Shown here: piece by piece, positions 33,059-42,367 of the stretch
Layout of the letters: the number at the start of each line of letters is the position of its first letter
How positions within the stretch are numbered: position 1 is the stretch's first letter
Assembly (NCBI GenBank): GCA_963732345.1
Contig: CAVSZI010000002.1
Span: 1 to 64,000, forward strand
Source of the DNA: Bog-532 sp963732345
GTDB lineage: Bacteria > Actinomycetota > Actinomycetes > Streptosporangiales > Streptosporangiaceae
DNA: 64,000 bases
Reading direction: 5' to 3'
Translations under genes and position numbers: made by a program
Notes under the pieces: generated by a model
The model's database searches: none
Told to the model about the DNA's origin: nothing
Seen by the model: the letters and a program-made list of their open reading frames with translations, nothing else

Positions 33059-33464
33059 ACGGGCCCGGAGCCGAGCGCAAATCGGCCAGTTCTGCGCGCC
33101 ATCGGCAGAGATGCCGGCCGATCACCAAAGCATACAGATTAGGCGGTTTTGCGCGGCGGTCAGCGACTAGTGTTAGTCACTGAGCGTGACTACTTGCCTG
33201 TCTCGCATGGCCGCAGGGCCGGCGCTACTCGAACCGGTTCGCCCGGCCCTGGCGGTAGCGCGAAGACTGTTCTTGCTCGGTATCGACGCGCGGGGGCTTG
33301 CCGTGAGCATCGCCGTCACTACTCCGGCTCGCCATGCCGGGTCGCATGCGGTGCGGATGCGGCGGTTGGGCCACCGCAACACGATGTCAGCGTTCAGCGA
33401 TAGGTCCCGGCCATCCCGCCGGTCTATGTTGTGAACGCTTCATCCGATCGCAGAAGGAGTCGTG
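33059..33464. other. Gap without clear gene
   Basis: About 400 bp. A frame 33186-33434 (LEPVRPALAVARRLFLLG, HAVRMRRLGHRNTM) is open but unrecognised. The AGAAGGAG ribosome site of the next gene is at about 33452. Confidence 0.4.
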
Positions 33465-34109
33465 ATGCCCCGCACCCGGGTCCACAACATGAACGTCTCC
33501 CTCGACGGCTACGCCGCCGGCGAGCATGTGACGTTCGACGCCCCGATCGGCGGCGCCGAGCGGCTGTTCACGTGGTTCGATGGCCGGGTAATCCATGGCG
33601 TCGATAAGGCGGACGCCCCCGTCACGCTGGACCGCGCTCTGACCAGCATGTGGAGCCAGGGCATCGGCGCCGAGATCATGGGACGGCGCAAGTTCGGTCC
33701 CCAGGTTGGTGATTGGCCCGACGATGGGTGGCGGGGCTGGTGGGGCGACGAGCCGCCATTCCAGACACCGGTGTTCGTCATGAGCCACCACCCCCATCCC
33801 ACGATTGACTTTCCTAACGGGACCAGCTTCCGGTTCGTGGACGGGCCACCGGAGGAGGTGCTCCGCCTAGCCCAGCAGGCTGCTGGTGGTCGTGACGTCC
33901 GCATCGGGGGAGGACCCTCGACGGTGCGTCAGTTCCTCCAGGCCGACCTGGTCGACTTCATGCACCTAGTGATCGTGCCGATTACCCTCGGGCGCGGCGT
34001 ATCCCTCTGGGAGGGATCAAGCGGCCTCGAAGACCGCTTCACCGTCGAGTCGGTCGCCTCGCCTAGCGGCCTTACTCACCAGCTGTGGAACAAAAACGAC
34101 CACGCCTGA
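33465..34109 (+). CDS. Dihydrofolate reductase-family (RibD C-terminal-like) protein
   Basis: 214 residues. HNMNVSLDGYAAGEHVTFDA, IMGRRKFGPQVGDWPD, VFVMSHHPHP and VRIGGGPSTVRQFLQADLVD follow the RibD-C/DHFR-like fold: substrate strand, NADPH-binding GRR loop and GGG loop. Such stand-alone actinobacterial proteins are NADPH-dependent reductases of unknown substrate. AGAAGGAG precedes; ATG 33465 gives better spacing than GTG 33462. Confidence 0.88.
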   Translation: MPRTRVHNMNVSLDGYAAGEHVTFDAPIGGAERLFTWFDGRVIHGVDKADAPVTLDRALTSMWSQGIGAEIMGRRKFGPQVGDWPDDGWRGWWGDEPPFQTPVFVMSHHPHPTIDFPNGTSFRFVDGPPEEVLRLAQQAAGGRDVRIGGGPSTVRQFLQADLVDFMHLVIVPITLGRGVSLWEGSSGLEDRFTVESVASPSGLTHQLWNKNDHA

Positions 34110-34487
34110 AGCCGGACCCCCAACCGGGGGAGTGCCCCCCGCGCCAGACTGACCAGATCTGCACACCTCAACGGCCAGCGGCGATAATGCCACAGGCCGC
34201 TCAGATCGGCGGGAGTGTGCGCGTCCCTCGAGACGAGCGCCGATCACGCGATGTAGTGAGAAACGTCCGCGGCTCCGAAGTCCGGGCGCCGAATCGGCGC
34301 CTGGGTGGTGGCCGTCACTGCGTGCGATGCAAAGGCGCCGGGCCTGGGCAACGGGGTCAATGATCGGGGAAGTGAAGTGACACGAAGATGGACCTGGTTA
34401 TGGTCTTCTTCGTGATCTGTGCGATCGCAAGGGCTGGGCGTTAGCAACTGCACGCTAGTGGCACCGGGCCCGTGCGGGGCCGGTTGG
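34110..34487. other. Gap without recognisable gene
   Basis: About 380 bp between convergent genes; nothing supported. Confidence 0.5.
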
Positions 34488-35093
34488 TTAGTCACGCCTG
34501 ATCGCGGCTAGCCAGGCCTGGACCTGCGTCGTGCCGTCCATCGGGTTGATCTCGAAGGTGTCGGCGGTAATCGACTCGACGGCCCAGCCGTCGCTGAACG
34601 CCGCGCGCAACTCGTCCGCGCGGACGCGGCGCGGCCCCCAGGTCCCCGGCTGCCGATCGCTGAAGCACATGAGGTAGCAAGCGCCGGCTGGTCTCAGCAC
34701 AGCCGCGAGGCTGGCGACGTACCGGGCCCGGTCGTCGTCGCCGAATACGTGGAACACCCCGCTATCGATCACAGTGTCGATAGTGAGGCTGAGGTGGCCG
34801 AGGCCGAGTGCGTCTGCGACTTCGAACCGCGCGGTCAGCCCGCGCTCGGACGCTTTCGCGCGTGCCCGCGCGATCGCTGTCGGCGCAACGTCGATGCCGG
34901 TGACATCGGCGCCACGACTGGCTGCGAGCAGCGCGTTCTCGCCGGCGCCGCAGCCAGCGTCGAGGAGGTGCCCGATCAGGCGGCCCTCGTCAGCGAGCCG
35001 GACAAAAGTCGGCTGCGGCCTGCCGATGTCCCACGGGGCCGGCGCATCGGCCGTGTAGCTGGCGTCCCACTCTGGGTGCGCTTGTGCCGTCAT
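34488..35093 (-). CDS. Class I SAM-dependent methyltransferase
   Basis: 201 residues. APWDIGRPQPTFVRLADEG, then motif I HLLDAGCGAGENALLAASRG, motif II VTGIDVAPTAIARARAKASE, IDTVIDSGVFHVF, and YLMCFSDRQPGTWGPRRV. The arrangement is that of small thiopurine/tellurite-type (TehB-like) Rossmann methyltransferases. The substrate is unknown. No recognisable operon partner. Confidence 0.9.
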   Translation of the reverse strand: MTAQAHPEWDASYTADAPAPWDIGRPQPTFVRLADEGRLIGHLLDAGCGAGENALLAASRGADVTGIDVAPTAIARARAKASERGLTARFEVADALGLGHLSLTIDTVIDSGVFHVFGDDDRARYVASLAAVLRPAGACYLMCFSDRQPGTWGPRRVRADELRAAFSDGWAVESITADTFEINPMDGTTQVQAWLAAIRRD

Positions 35094-35228
35094 CAGTCAG
35101 TGCCTCCGCAGAATCGTGGTACCGGCCCAGTCTCTCGCGCCGCAGCCGTGCGTTCGCGGGAGCCGGGCCGCGCGGCTGCAGCCCGGGCGCCCCCGGCCGA
35201 CCGCTCGGCCGTGGTTCCCTTATAAGTC

Positions 35229-35474
35229 ATGAAGCTGACCCTGGTGGTGCGCACCGACCTGGGCCTAGGCCGAGGCGAGATCGCCGCGTAGGCCGCGCAC
35301 GCCGCCGTGGCCGCCGCGCTGGCGAACCTCGCCTGGTGGCAGACCGACGACTTCTGGCAGTACGCCCTGTTCGCGGCGGTCGCCTACATCCGCGCCGCCG
35401 CCAGCCGGACGGGCGTCCAGGTGCGCCAAGCATGTCAGGACCTGGCCCAGCGCCCTGGCCACCCGGCGCCATAA
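35229..35474 (+). pseudogene. Peptidyl-tRNA hydrolase 2-like gene with amber stop and lost 3' end
   Basis: MKLTLVVRTDLGLGRGEIAA, then TAG at 35289, then AAHAAVAAALANLAW in the same frame. In Pth2 proteins the stop position is Gln (GKIAAQCAHAAV), so a single C-to-T change explains it. After about 35 codons the homology ends (IRAAASRTGVQVRQACQDL), so the catalytic C-terminal half is also gone. Pth2 releases tRNA from peptidyl-tRNA; this copy cannot. Confidence 0.75.
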
Positions 35475-35847
35475 CAACCAGTTCGGGACGCAGCGGAAGC
35501 GGTCATCTGACTATGGGGCGGCCGATCATAACGGCGGGTATCGCGCCTCGAGCAGACTGACCGCGATCGCGGAGCGTGACGATCACGGTGTATGGCGTAC
35601 CGGGGTCGGACGCTACATCGATCGCGGAATCGGAGGGGTTTCGCCGCGTTCTTCGGATCGGTCCGCAGATGCGAGATCAGATGGTCATGTGCTCGGCCCA
35701 GGCGTTCTAGCCACCGGGAAGCGGCTGGTCGCGCCGACGGGTTCCTCCCCGCCAGCCATGACCGCAGCCGTAACCGCACCCAAGGCCGACTCGAGGTAAA
35801 CCGGCCGGCCGGGCTCCGGGCCTGGCGACTGACACTTCCGCGCCGGG
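35475..35847. other. Gap without recognisable gene
   Basis: About 370 bp; no supported frame. Confidence 0.5.
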
Positions 35848-36645
35848 CTACTTCAGGATGTTGACGGCACGCGCCACGATCAGTGCCACCGTGACGATGG
35901 AAATGACCGACTGCAGGGCCATGGCGAGCTTCGCCCAGCGGGACAGCGGCATCACATCGGTCGGGCTGAACGCTGACGCGTTGGTGAATGCCAGGTAGAG
36001 GTAGTCGGCAAAGGCGGGTTCCCAGTCGGGCGGCGCCAGCTCCGGGCTGGTCATCTGCACGAACTGGAAGTCCGGGTACGGATGAGTCCCGAGGGCGCGC
36101 GCGACCGGGCCACCCCGGTCGAACTCCCAGTACCACAGCCCGAACACGATGACGTTGGTGAGCCAGATCGCTCCGCCGGTGACCAGCAGGGGCCCGGCGT
36201 TCTCCCCTTCGGTGCCGCGGACCAGGCCGGTTGCCAGGTTCACCAAGGACCATGCGTTGGCGAAGCTGATCAGCGCCGCCAGCGTGAGGCCGAGGATGCG
36301 CAGCACCCGGGATTCGCGGTCGATCCGGTGCGGGTTGGCAATGAACAGCGTGACGAGCAGTATGCCCTGTAGCGCGGGGAGGATCCATACGGGCCGCAGC
36401 ACCGCCAGCCGTCCTGGCACCGCGACCTGCAGCCCGATCGCGACCGCAGTGCTGGCCGCGACCTGCCAGCGCCGCTCCCCCCTGGTCCGGCGCCGCCAGG
36501 CCGGTTTCACCGCGCCGGCGGTCCGCTCTGGCGTCCGGAAGACGGCGGCGCAGGTCTCCTCCACGCGCTGGGCGACAACGTGCTCGAGCTCGTCGAACCG
36601 CCTGTGCAGCGACGCGAGGTCTACGGGCTTTTTACCTTCACTCAC
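35848..36645 (-). CDS. DUF1345 family membrane protein
   Basis: 265 residues. A cytosolic N-terminus (LHRRFDELEHVVAQRVEETC) is followed by four to six membrane segments (VAASTAVAIGLQVAV, VWILPALQGILLVTLFIA, ILGLTLAALISFANAW, WLTNVIVFGLWYW, AMALQSVISIVTVALIVARA). The ADYLYLAFTNASAFSPTDVM segment before the last helix is the hallmark of DUF1345 and resembles an ion-channel pore loop. Function unproven; channel-like activity is inference. ATG at 36645 has no strong Shine-Dalgarno. Confidence 0.85.
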   Translation of the reverse strand: MSEGKKPVDLASLHRRFDELEHVVAQRVEETCAAVFRTPERTAGAVKPAWRRRTRGERRWQVAASTAVAIGLQVAVPGRLAVLRPVWILPALQGILLVTLFIANPHRIDRESRVLRILGLTLAALISFANAWSLVNLATGLVRGTEGENAGPLLVTGGAIWLTNVIVFGLWYWEFDRGGPVARALGTHPYPDFQFVQMTSPELAPPDWEPAFADYLYLAFTNASAFSPTDVMPLSRWAKLAMALQSVISIVTVALIVARAVNILK

Positions 36646-37396
36646 GAACCACTAGTGTGGCCGGCCGATGGCGGTGAGCCGGACCCGATCGAGCACACGG
36701 ACGACAACATCGCCTGACCCCGGATCCGGACGGCATTCCCTCGACCAGGTCCCGGTCGCCGCAGTGCGAGCCGGGAATCACCCGCAAACGGGCCGTTGTC
36801 GCGGGCGGACATCGTGCTGCACCACATGCCCGCCAGCACCTGCCGCGGTCCGCTGGCGCGGTGCCGGGGCAAGACGCGAGGCGCAGACTTAGTAGCCGCA
36901 GCCGGGCAGCGGCGCGCGCAGGCCCAGCCCGCCGAGTTCGCAGCCCCGGCCCGATCACCGTCTCGGCGGAACTGATCACCAGCAGATGCCGCACGCAGGC
37001 GGAGTGCCGCCAGACGGGCTGACCGGCGACTCATGGTCGAACCCCGCAGGAAGCGGCGTCACGCCAAACTGCGCAAGGCAAACAGAACATCCGGATCGGC
37101 ATGTCGCCGGTAGCCACAGGCGCGGCAGTCAGCAGCGTACCAATCAGGCGGTTATCTGAAGCCGTCGGTGTCTACGCCGCGCCTGACCAGGACGTCTACG
37201 GCGTTGACATCTGGCTGACCGTATTCACGCAGTGGCCACTTGTTCAGCGCTCGGCAAAGTAGGCCCCGACAGCCGGCCGACTGCCAGTGACCGGCAATCG
37301 AGACCGCGTTGCGCACTACAAATGAGCTCGCTGGGAAGCGAAACCTGCGATCCTGCAGTGGCGCATTGATGCGGGTAGGAACAGGGAGAAACCGTC
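36646..37396. other. Long gap without recognisable gene
   Basis: About 750 bp with several short frames on both strands, none family-like. Confidence 0.5.
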
Positions 37397-37767
37397 ATGC
37401 CGCGCCAGATCATCACGACCGCGAACGCGCCGGGTTCGCCGCTCTACAGCCAAGGAGCCAAAGCCGGACCGCACATGCTCGTCTCGGGCATCGTCGGCAT
37501 CGACCCGAGCACCGGCAGCCTCGCCGGAGACACGATCCAAGATCAGACACGACAGGCGCTGACGAATTGCCAGGCCATACTCCAGGCAGGCGGCGCCAGC
37601 CTGGACGACGTCATCGAGGTCGGAATACTGCTCACCAACCCCGCCGGCCTGAACGAGGAATACGCGCGGTGGTTCCCATCCGAGCCGCCCACCCGCTACG
37701 TCGCCAAGCTCGGGTCGAACTGCCCGGACTGCTCGTCTCGATCCGAATGACAGCATTCATTACCTGA
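37397..37767 (+). pseudogene. ridA: RidA-family gene with C-terminal frameshift
   Basis: Reads IITTANAPGSPLYSQGAKAG, MLVSGIVGIDPSTGSLAGDT, GASLDDVIEVGILLTNPAGL and PTRYVAKLG, the RidA/YjgF pattern (deaminates reactive enamine/imine intermediates). After KLG a one-base loss near 37711 shifts the frame: the annotated frame continues SNCPDCSSRSE, whereas the +2 frame gives VELPGLLVSIRMTAFIT, the normal RidA end. An active-site trimer interface is therefore probably lost, unless this is a sequence error. Confidence 0.8.
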
Positions 37768-37976
37768 ACTCCCGCCGGGGCCAGATCAAGCCTGATCGGC
37801 GCCCCACTCGGCCTGCGCCCGGTCCTCTGCAACCAAGATCGCAAGCACAGACACCCCAAATCTGCATTCATCTCAGAGGACGATTCGCGAGCTTATGCCC
37901 GTCTTGTCGTTGTGTGATCAGGTGGATCTGTGGTGTTACGGCCGGTCGGCGGGCCTGGCCATGCTTGGATGGCCAG

Positions 37977-38807
37977 ATGATCGAGCGCAAACGGTACCCC
38001 AGTGATTTAACCGATGAGCGCTGGGCGCTGATCGAGCCGGTGATCACCGCGTGGAAGGCCGCGCACCCCTCGGTCAGCGGTCACCAGGGCGGGTATGAGC
38101 TGCGGGAGATCGTGAACGCGATCTTGTACCAGTCCCGGACCGGCTGCCAGTGGGACTACCTGCCGCATGACCTGCCGCCGCGCAGCGCGGCGTACTACTA
38201 CTTCGCCCGCTGGCGCGACGACGGCACTGACCAGGCCATCCACGACCTGCTGCGCTGGCACGCGCGGGAGAAGAAGGGCCGCAAGGCCGACCCGAGCCTG
38301 GTCGTGCTGGACACCCAGAGCGTGCACGCGGCCTCCTCGGTCCCGGCGGATACGACCGGGAAGGACCCCGGCAAGAAGGTGCCCGGCCGCAAGCGGTGCC
38401 TGGCCGTGGACGTCCTGGGACTGGTCGTCGCCGTCGTCGTCCTGGCGGCCTCGGCGCACGAGAACGCCGCTGGGATCGCCTTACTGGACCGGGTCGCCGC
38501 GCAGGCCGGCACGGTGCGCAAGGCGCTGGTGGACCAGGGCTTCAAGAGCTCGGTCGTGTCCTACGGCGCCGCCGTGGGCATCGACGTGCAGGTCGTGGAG
38601 CGCAACCCGGCCGACCGGGGCTTCGTCCCCCAGCCGAAACGCTGGGTGGTGGAGCAGACGTTCGGCATCTTGTCCTTCCACCGGCGCCTGGTCCGCGATT
38701 ACGAGCACCGGCTCTCCAGTTCGGCGTCGCGCGTGTACTGGGCGATGACCGACGTGATGGCCCGGCGACTGACCGGCACGTCCACGCCATCGTGGCGGAT
38801 CACGTGA
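37977..38807 (+). CDS. IS5-family transposase, copy 2
   Basis: 276 residues, identical at the protein level to copy 1 (17361-18191). DDE residues D112, D186 and E226 are in place. The frame is open back to 37914, but MIERKRYPSDLTDERW is the usual family start. Confidence 0.92.
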   Translation: MIERKRYPSDLTDERWALIEPVITAWKAAHPSVSGHQGGYELREIVNAILYQSRTGCQWDYLPHDLPPRSAAYYYFARWRDDGTDQAIHDLLRWHAREKKGRKADPSLVVLDTQSVHAASSVPADTTGKDPGKKVPGRKRCLAVDVLGLVVAVVVLAASAHENAAGIALLDRVAAQAGTVRKALVDQGFKSSVVSYGAAVGIDVQVVERNPADRGFVPQPKRWVVEQTFGILSFHRRLVRDYEHRLSSSASRVYWAMTDVMARRLTGTSTPSWRIT

Positions 38808-39274
38808 CCGCGGCGGACCCGGGCAGGTTCCTGCTGGACAAGATCGACGCGCGGGAGCAGGCACTGACCCGCGAAGCCGGCCAGGCACAGGCCCGGATCG
38901 ACGAGCTCACCGCCAGGCTCCGCGAACTCGAAGAGGCGATCAGCGACCTGCAGATCACCCGCAAGACCCTCATCTCCCTCGCCGGGCACGACGACGGCCA
39001 GCCCGCCGCAGAGCCAGCCGGGCCACCTCCCGCGGTACCCGATCACCCCGCCTACCAGCAGATCCTGACCGCCTTCGCGGACCTCCGCCGTCCCCTGCGG
39101 GCCCGCGACCTGTGCCTGGCCCTGGACCTGCCGGTCGCGGCCAAGAACACCGAGAACATCCGCTCCAAGCTCAAGCGCCTGGCCAGCCGCGGCATCCTCG
39201 TCGAGACCGAACCCGGATTGTTCGCTCAGCCACGTCCACAGCCCGGCCCGCAGCCCTCCAGCCAGGACGCCTAA
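38804..39274 (+). CDS. IS5 passenger protein, copy 2
   Basis: 156 residues, same as 16894-17364: GTGA overlap with the transposase stop, coiled coil then winged-helix-like segment. Preservation in both copies indicates that it is a stable part of this IS. Confidence 0.7.
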   Translation: MTAADPGRFLLDKIDAREQALTREAGQAQARIDELTARLRELEEAISDLQITRKTLISLAGHDDGQPAAEPAGPPPAVPDHPAYQQILTAFADLRRPLRARDLCLALDLPVAAKNTENIRSKLKRLASRGILVETEPGLFAQPRPQPGPQPSSQDA

Positions 39275-39536
39275 TCCAACCCAGCCGACGAAAAGGACAT
39301 CAACTCGCGAAACGTCCTCTCAGCCAAGAGCACCGCGCTCCAGTCGCCGAGCTTCAATAAGGCGGATCAGGCGTGTCAGAAACGCCGAGGCGCTCCTGAC
39401 GGAGCGTGACTGCCGCGTGCCGAGAGCCGCCACGTAGCGGCGATTTCGCGCGAAGCACGGACCCGGCAGCGTCGGCCATAACCATGAAACGCCTCTGACC
39501 ACGGCAACCGTCTTGGGGGGTGCTGGGCAACCCCGA

Positions 39537-39953
39537 TCAGACAGTGAGCTCCTTGCCGACGATCTCCTCGTTGGCCGCGCCGACTGATGCGTGGAACTGC
39601 ACGATCTTCCATGCGCCGGAGCGACGAGCCAGGGTCGCGGTGATTCTCAGCATGGCGGCCGACCCGTCGGGGAATACGATATCTGCCTTCACAGCGCCCC
39701 AGCCGATGTCGCCCTCGATCCAGCCCTCGGAATAGCTCACCGTCGCGGCCGCGCCCTGAAGTTCCGCGCTCTGCACCTGCATGGCCCGGACTAGATCGTC
39801 AGGGTTGTCCCACCACTCCGCGGGGTCTGTCCCCACCCCCAGCACGCCCGGCTCTGCTGATATCGCGTCGGTGAACGCCGGCCCCATTCGCGGTGTGCCG
39901 AATGTCTCGATCAGCGATGACAGAAAACCGCGTACTTCCCCGGACTGCTCCAT
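39537..39953 (-). CDS. SnoaL/NTF2-like fold protein
   Basis: 138 residues from ATG 39953. FLSSLIETFGTPRMGPAFTD, WWDNPDDLVRAMQVQ, AATVSYSEGWIEGDIGWGAV and ARRSGAWKIVQFHASVGAAN follow the SnoaL-like (nuclear transport factor 2) cone fold with its late W-K-I/V-Q-x-H strand. No catalytic pair is obvious. The upstream frame to 40121 is arginine-rich and improbable. Confidence 0.8.
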   Translation of the reverse strand: MEQSGEVRGFLSSLIETFGTPRMGPAFTDAISAEPGVLGVGTDPAEWWDNPDDLVRAMQVQSAELQGAAATVSYSEGWIEGDIGWGAVKADIVFPDGSAAMLRITATLARRSGAWKIVQFHASVGAANEEIVGKELTV

Positions 39954-40507
39954 AACGGCTCCGCCTCCCCTGTGGCGGACTGGGCGATCATACCTGGATC
40001 GACCGGTCTCGCCCGGACGCCGCCCGGCTCTTGTTGCAGAAGGCACGTCCCGGCCGCTGCGGGCGATCAGCGGCCCTTGCGCCCTGGTAGGCCCCACCCT
40101 TGTCAGCGCATAGCGTCTCATCTGGTCGCGCCGACATCGAGTTAGCTGCGGTCACCGCCGTCAGGTGGTCACCGCCGTCAGGCCAATGCAGCCTGCGCGG
40201 CGGCGATGAGATCTGACCACAGAGCGTGACTCAGGGCGCAGGCAACCGCGATGTGCTGCTCGCGCCGGATCCTCCCTGCCGACTATGCGCTGGTGATCCA
40301 CCGCAGTGCCAGGATCGCCGACGATGCCCAGATCTGGAGGTTCCGGGTGACCGGGGCAGAGAGCCCGGTACACCAGCCGGTCGGCGGTCGGCGCTTCTCC
40401 CGGCGCCTACGGCTCGCGATGGTGAGCGAGTAGTCCTAAGCGCGCAGGAGTTCGGCCCTCCGCGGCAGCGCCCCGGCTGCCCGCTGTGCCGTCCCGTAAG
40501 CCGATCG
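39954..40507. other. Gap without clear gene
   Basis: About 550 bp. A frame 40251-40433 (YALVIHRSARIADDAQIWRF) is open and might be a gene remnant; it is unrecognised. Confidence 0.4.
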
Positions 40508-41401
40508 CTAGCCGGGCGTCCCGTCGCGCTCGCTTCTTAGGGCGAGACGCTGGAGTTGCCGTGCGTGCACGCCAGGCAGCCAATCCTTGCCGTACGTGGC
40601 GGATGGGCCGACCCGCGGGTCGCTGGGAACATGGGCGTCACACAGGGCATGCGCGTACGCCCGATCCTGGTCGATCCGCGCGTGTACCTGATCAGCTCCG
40701 CCGATGGACCCGTGGCCGGGGATGACGACATCGACGTCGTCCGCCACGCCCTCGAGCAGCCGCAGCGCGGCGAGGTAGTCCTCGATCGGGTCCGCGGTCT
40801 CGTTCAAGTCGAGCATCGGAATCAAGACATCAGAAAGCATGTCGCCGGCGACGAGAACCCCGCGTTCCTCAATCAACAGCGCCGCATGGCCCGGGGCATG
40901 CGCTTGATGCTCGATAATCCGGGCTTGAGGGCCATCCCAGGGAATCTGCGCCATCTCGGCGGGCAGGCCGGTAATGAGGCCGAGCAGGTCCAGCGGTACC
41001 TGCCCGGCGATGTCCGGCGGTATCCACTCGACGATGCGGGCCTTCCAGCCTGCGTTCGAAAGCAGAACTCGGACAATGCCCGCGCAGCGAGCCGTGCCGT
41101 AACGGGGCGCCGCGCCGAGCCTGGCGTGCCAGAGCAGGTGATCCCAATGAGGATGCGTCGAGAAGCCTGCCACAACGGTCTGGCCCGAATCGGACAGGTC
41201 GTTCGCGAGGCAGGCCATTTCGGAGCAATGCACCCCGGGGTCGATGAGCAACACGCCGGCCCGGCCGTGCACGACAACGGCGTTGCTCTGGCAGAACTCG
41301 CTCTCGTGGATCAGCACGCCCTCCGCGACCTGCCTCAGCACGGGCGCAAGGCTACCGTGGCCAGCGCCCGCCAGCAACGATTCGCGCAACGTGCGTCGCA
41401 C
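40508..41401 (-). CDS. MBL-fold metallo-hydrolase
   Basis: 297 residues. Metallo-beta-lactamase fold motifs in order: VVVHGRAGVLLIDPGVHCSE, GFSTHPHWDHLLWHARLG (H-x-H-x-D-H), AHAPGHAALLIEERGVLVAG with the third His and the bridging Asp of VAGDML, and VVIPGHGSIGG with the final His. All metal ligands are present. The substrate is unknown; a lactonase-, glyoxalase II- or beta-lactamase-like reaction is equally possible. Stand-alone gene. Confidence 0.9.
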   Translation of the reverse strand: MRRTLRESLLAGAGHGSLAPVLRQVAEGVLIHESEFCQSNAVVVHGRAGVLLIDPGVHCSEMACLANDLSDSGQTVVAGFSTHPHWDHLLWHARLGAAPRYGTARCAGIVRVLLSNAGWKARIVEWIPPDIAGQVPLDLLGLITGLPAEMAQIPWDGPQARIIEHQAHAPGHAALLIEERGVLVAGDMLSDVLIPMLDLNETADPIEDYLAALRLLEGVADDVDVVIPGHGSIGGADQVHARIDQDRAYAHALCDAHVPSDPRVGPSATYGKDWLPGVHARQLQRLALRSERDGTPG

Positions 41402-41604
41402 GGTGCAGGTCGGTGTGCCTGGCGGCCCGCCAGTTGATCACCGTCACACCGTTTGACGCGGCGCTCGCAGAGGATTCTTGACCGGGCATTGCGGCGGCGC
41501 GTATGCCAGTGCTCATTCGATCAGCCCTTCGCCAGACGACTGGCTCAAGGGATGGGTCGGCGGTCGTAGTCGATCAATTGCGCGGGTGGGTGCCGGGCGG
41601 CGAG

Positions 41605-42294
41605 TCAGACGCCGACCGGTCGTGCCTGCTCGGGAGGGGTGCCGATCTCGCTGACGTCGTGGCCGGTGCAGGGGCGACGGGTGGCTGTCGCGTCCCGAAT
41701 CCGGAACAGGTCGAACCATCGGATGTCGTCACGCAGCCGACACCATGCGACCAGCAACCACCGGCCCCGGGTGTGGGCGAAGATCATCGGCTCGACCTCG
41801 CGCCGTGTACTCCGGCCCTGGGCGTCGGTGTATGTGAGGTTCACGGTGACCTGGTCGATGAGCGCTTCCTCGAGGACGTACATCACCCGACGGGGCGCGC
41901 TCGGCCCGACGTCGACCCAGATCCGGTGGGACAGGGCCGCCGCTCGGCGACGGGCGGTCAGGTCGAGCACGTCGAGCACCTTGCGGGTCGCGGTGCGGGC
42001 CAAGTCGGAGAACGGTGCCTGGGCCGTCACGGCCACGGCGGCGGTGAGGGCCAATGCCTGTGCCGCGGTGAAGTTCACCGGCGGCAGCGATGAGCTCTCC
42101 GCCAGCCCATAGCCACCGCCGGGACCCGTCCTCCCCCAGACCGGCAGGCCCCCGGCCTCAAGGGCAGCGAGGTCGCGCTTGACCGTGCGAGTGGTTACCT
42201 CGAACTCGTCGGCGAGCTGCTGCGCGGTGCGGCCATGCGGGCCGGCCCGGCGCAGCGACTCGGTGAGGGCATGAAGACGCTCGGTGCGATTCAC
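41605..42294 (-). CDS. WYL-domain (YafY-type) transcriptional regulator
   Basis: 229 residues from GTG 42294. An N-terminal HTH_11 (NRTERLHALTESLRRAGPHG, TAQQLADEFEVTTRTVKRDL, PVWGRTGPGGGYGLA) is followed by a WYL domain (LEEALIDQVTVNLTYTDAQG, RREVEPMIFAHTRGRWLLVA, RWFDLFRIRD). It binds a ligand through the WYL domain and likely represses its divergent neighbour, the hydrolase at 42368, from which it is separated by only 73 bp. An in-frame upstream extension would overlap the hydrolase start and is rejected. Confidence 0.9.
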   Translation of the reverse strand: MNRTERLHALTESLRRAGPHGRTAQQLADEFEVTTRTVKRDLAALEAGGLPVWGRTGPGGGYGLAESSSLPPVNFTAAQALALTAAVAVTAQAPFSDLARTATRKVLDVLDLTARRRAAALSHRIWVDVGPSAPRRVMYVLEEALIDQVTVNLTYTDAQGRSTRREVEPMIFAHTRGRWLLVAWCRLRDDIRWFDLFRIRDATATRRPCTGHDVSEIGTPPEQARPVGV

Positions 42295-42312
42295 TCCGTC
42301 ATCATCGCAGGA

Positions 42313-42332
42313 ATGGTGACCAAAATAGTGAC
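42313..42332. promoter_or_regulatory. Direct-repeat operator candidate in divergent promoter
   Basis: ATGGTGAC at 42313 and ATAGTGAC at 42325, spaced 12 bp, between the regulator and hydrolase starts. Position and spacing fit a YafY-type regulator site. Confidence 0.5.
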
Positions 42333-42367
42333 ATAGGGCCGTCGCGTCCCCGGAGAAGCATGAGGGC

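Larger units (their letters stand above)
37876..39319 (+). mobile_element. IS5-family insertion sequence, copy 2 (1444 bp)
   Basis: Same length and sequence as 16849-18292 but opposite orientation. Ends GAGGACGATTCGCGAG and its partner GAGGACGTTTCGCGAG; TCA on both sides. Lies 109 bp after the frameshifted ridA. Confidence 0.93.

Noticed and set aside
35289..35291. TAG in the Pth2-like gene read as pyrrolysine or programmed readthrough
   Set aside because: The gene is also truncated downstream and no recoding context is visible; a simple pseudogene explains it.
40251..40433. Small plus-strand ORF between the NTF2-like and MBL genes
   Set aside because: No homology, no ribosome site and short; kept only as a possible remnant in the gap entry.
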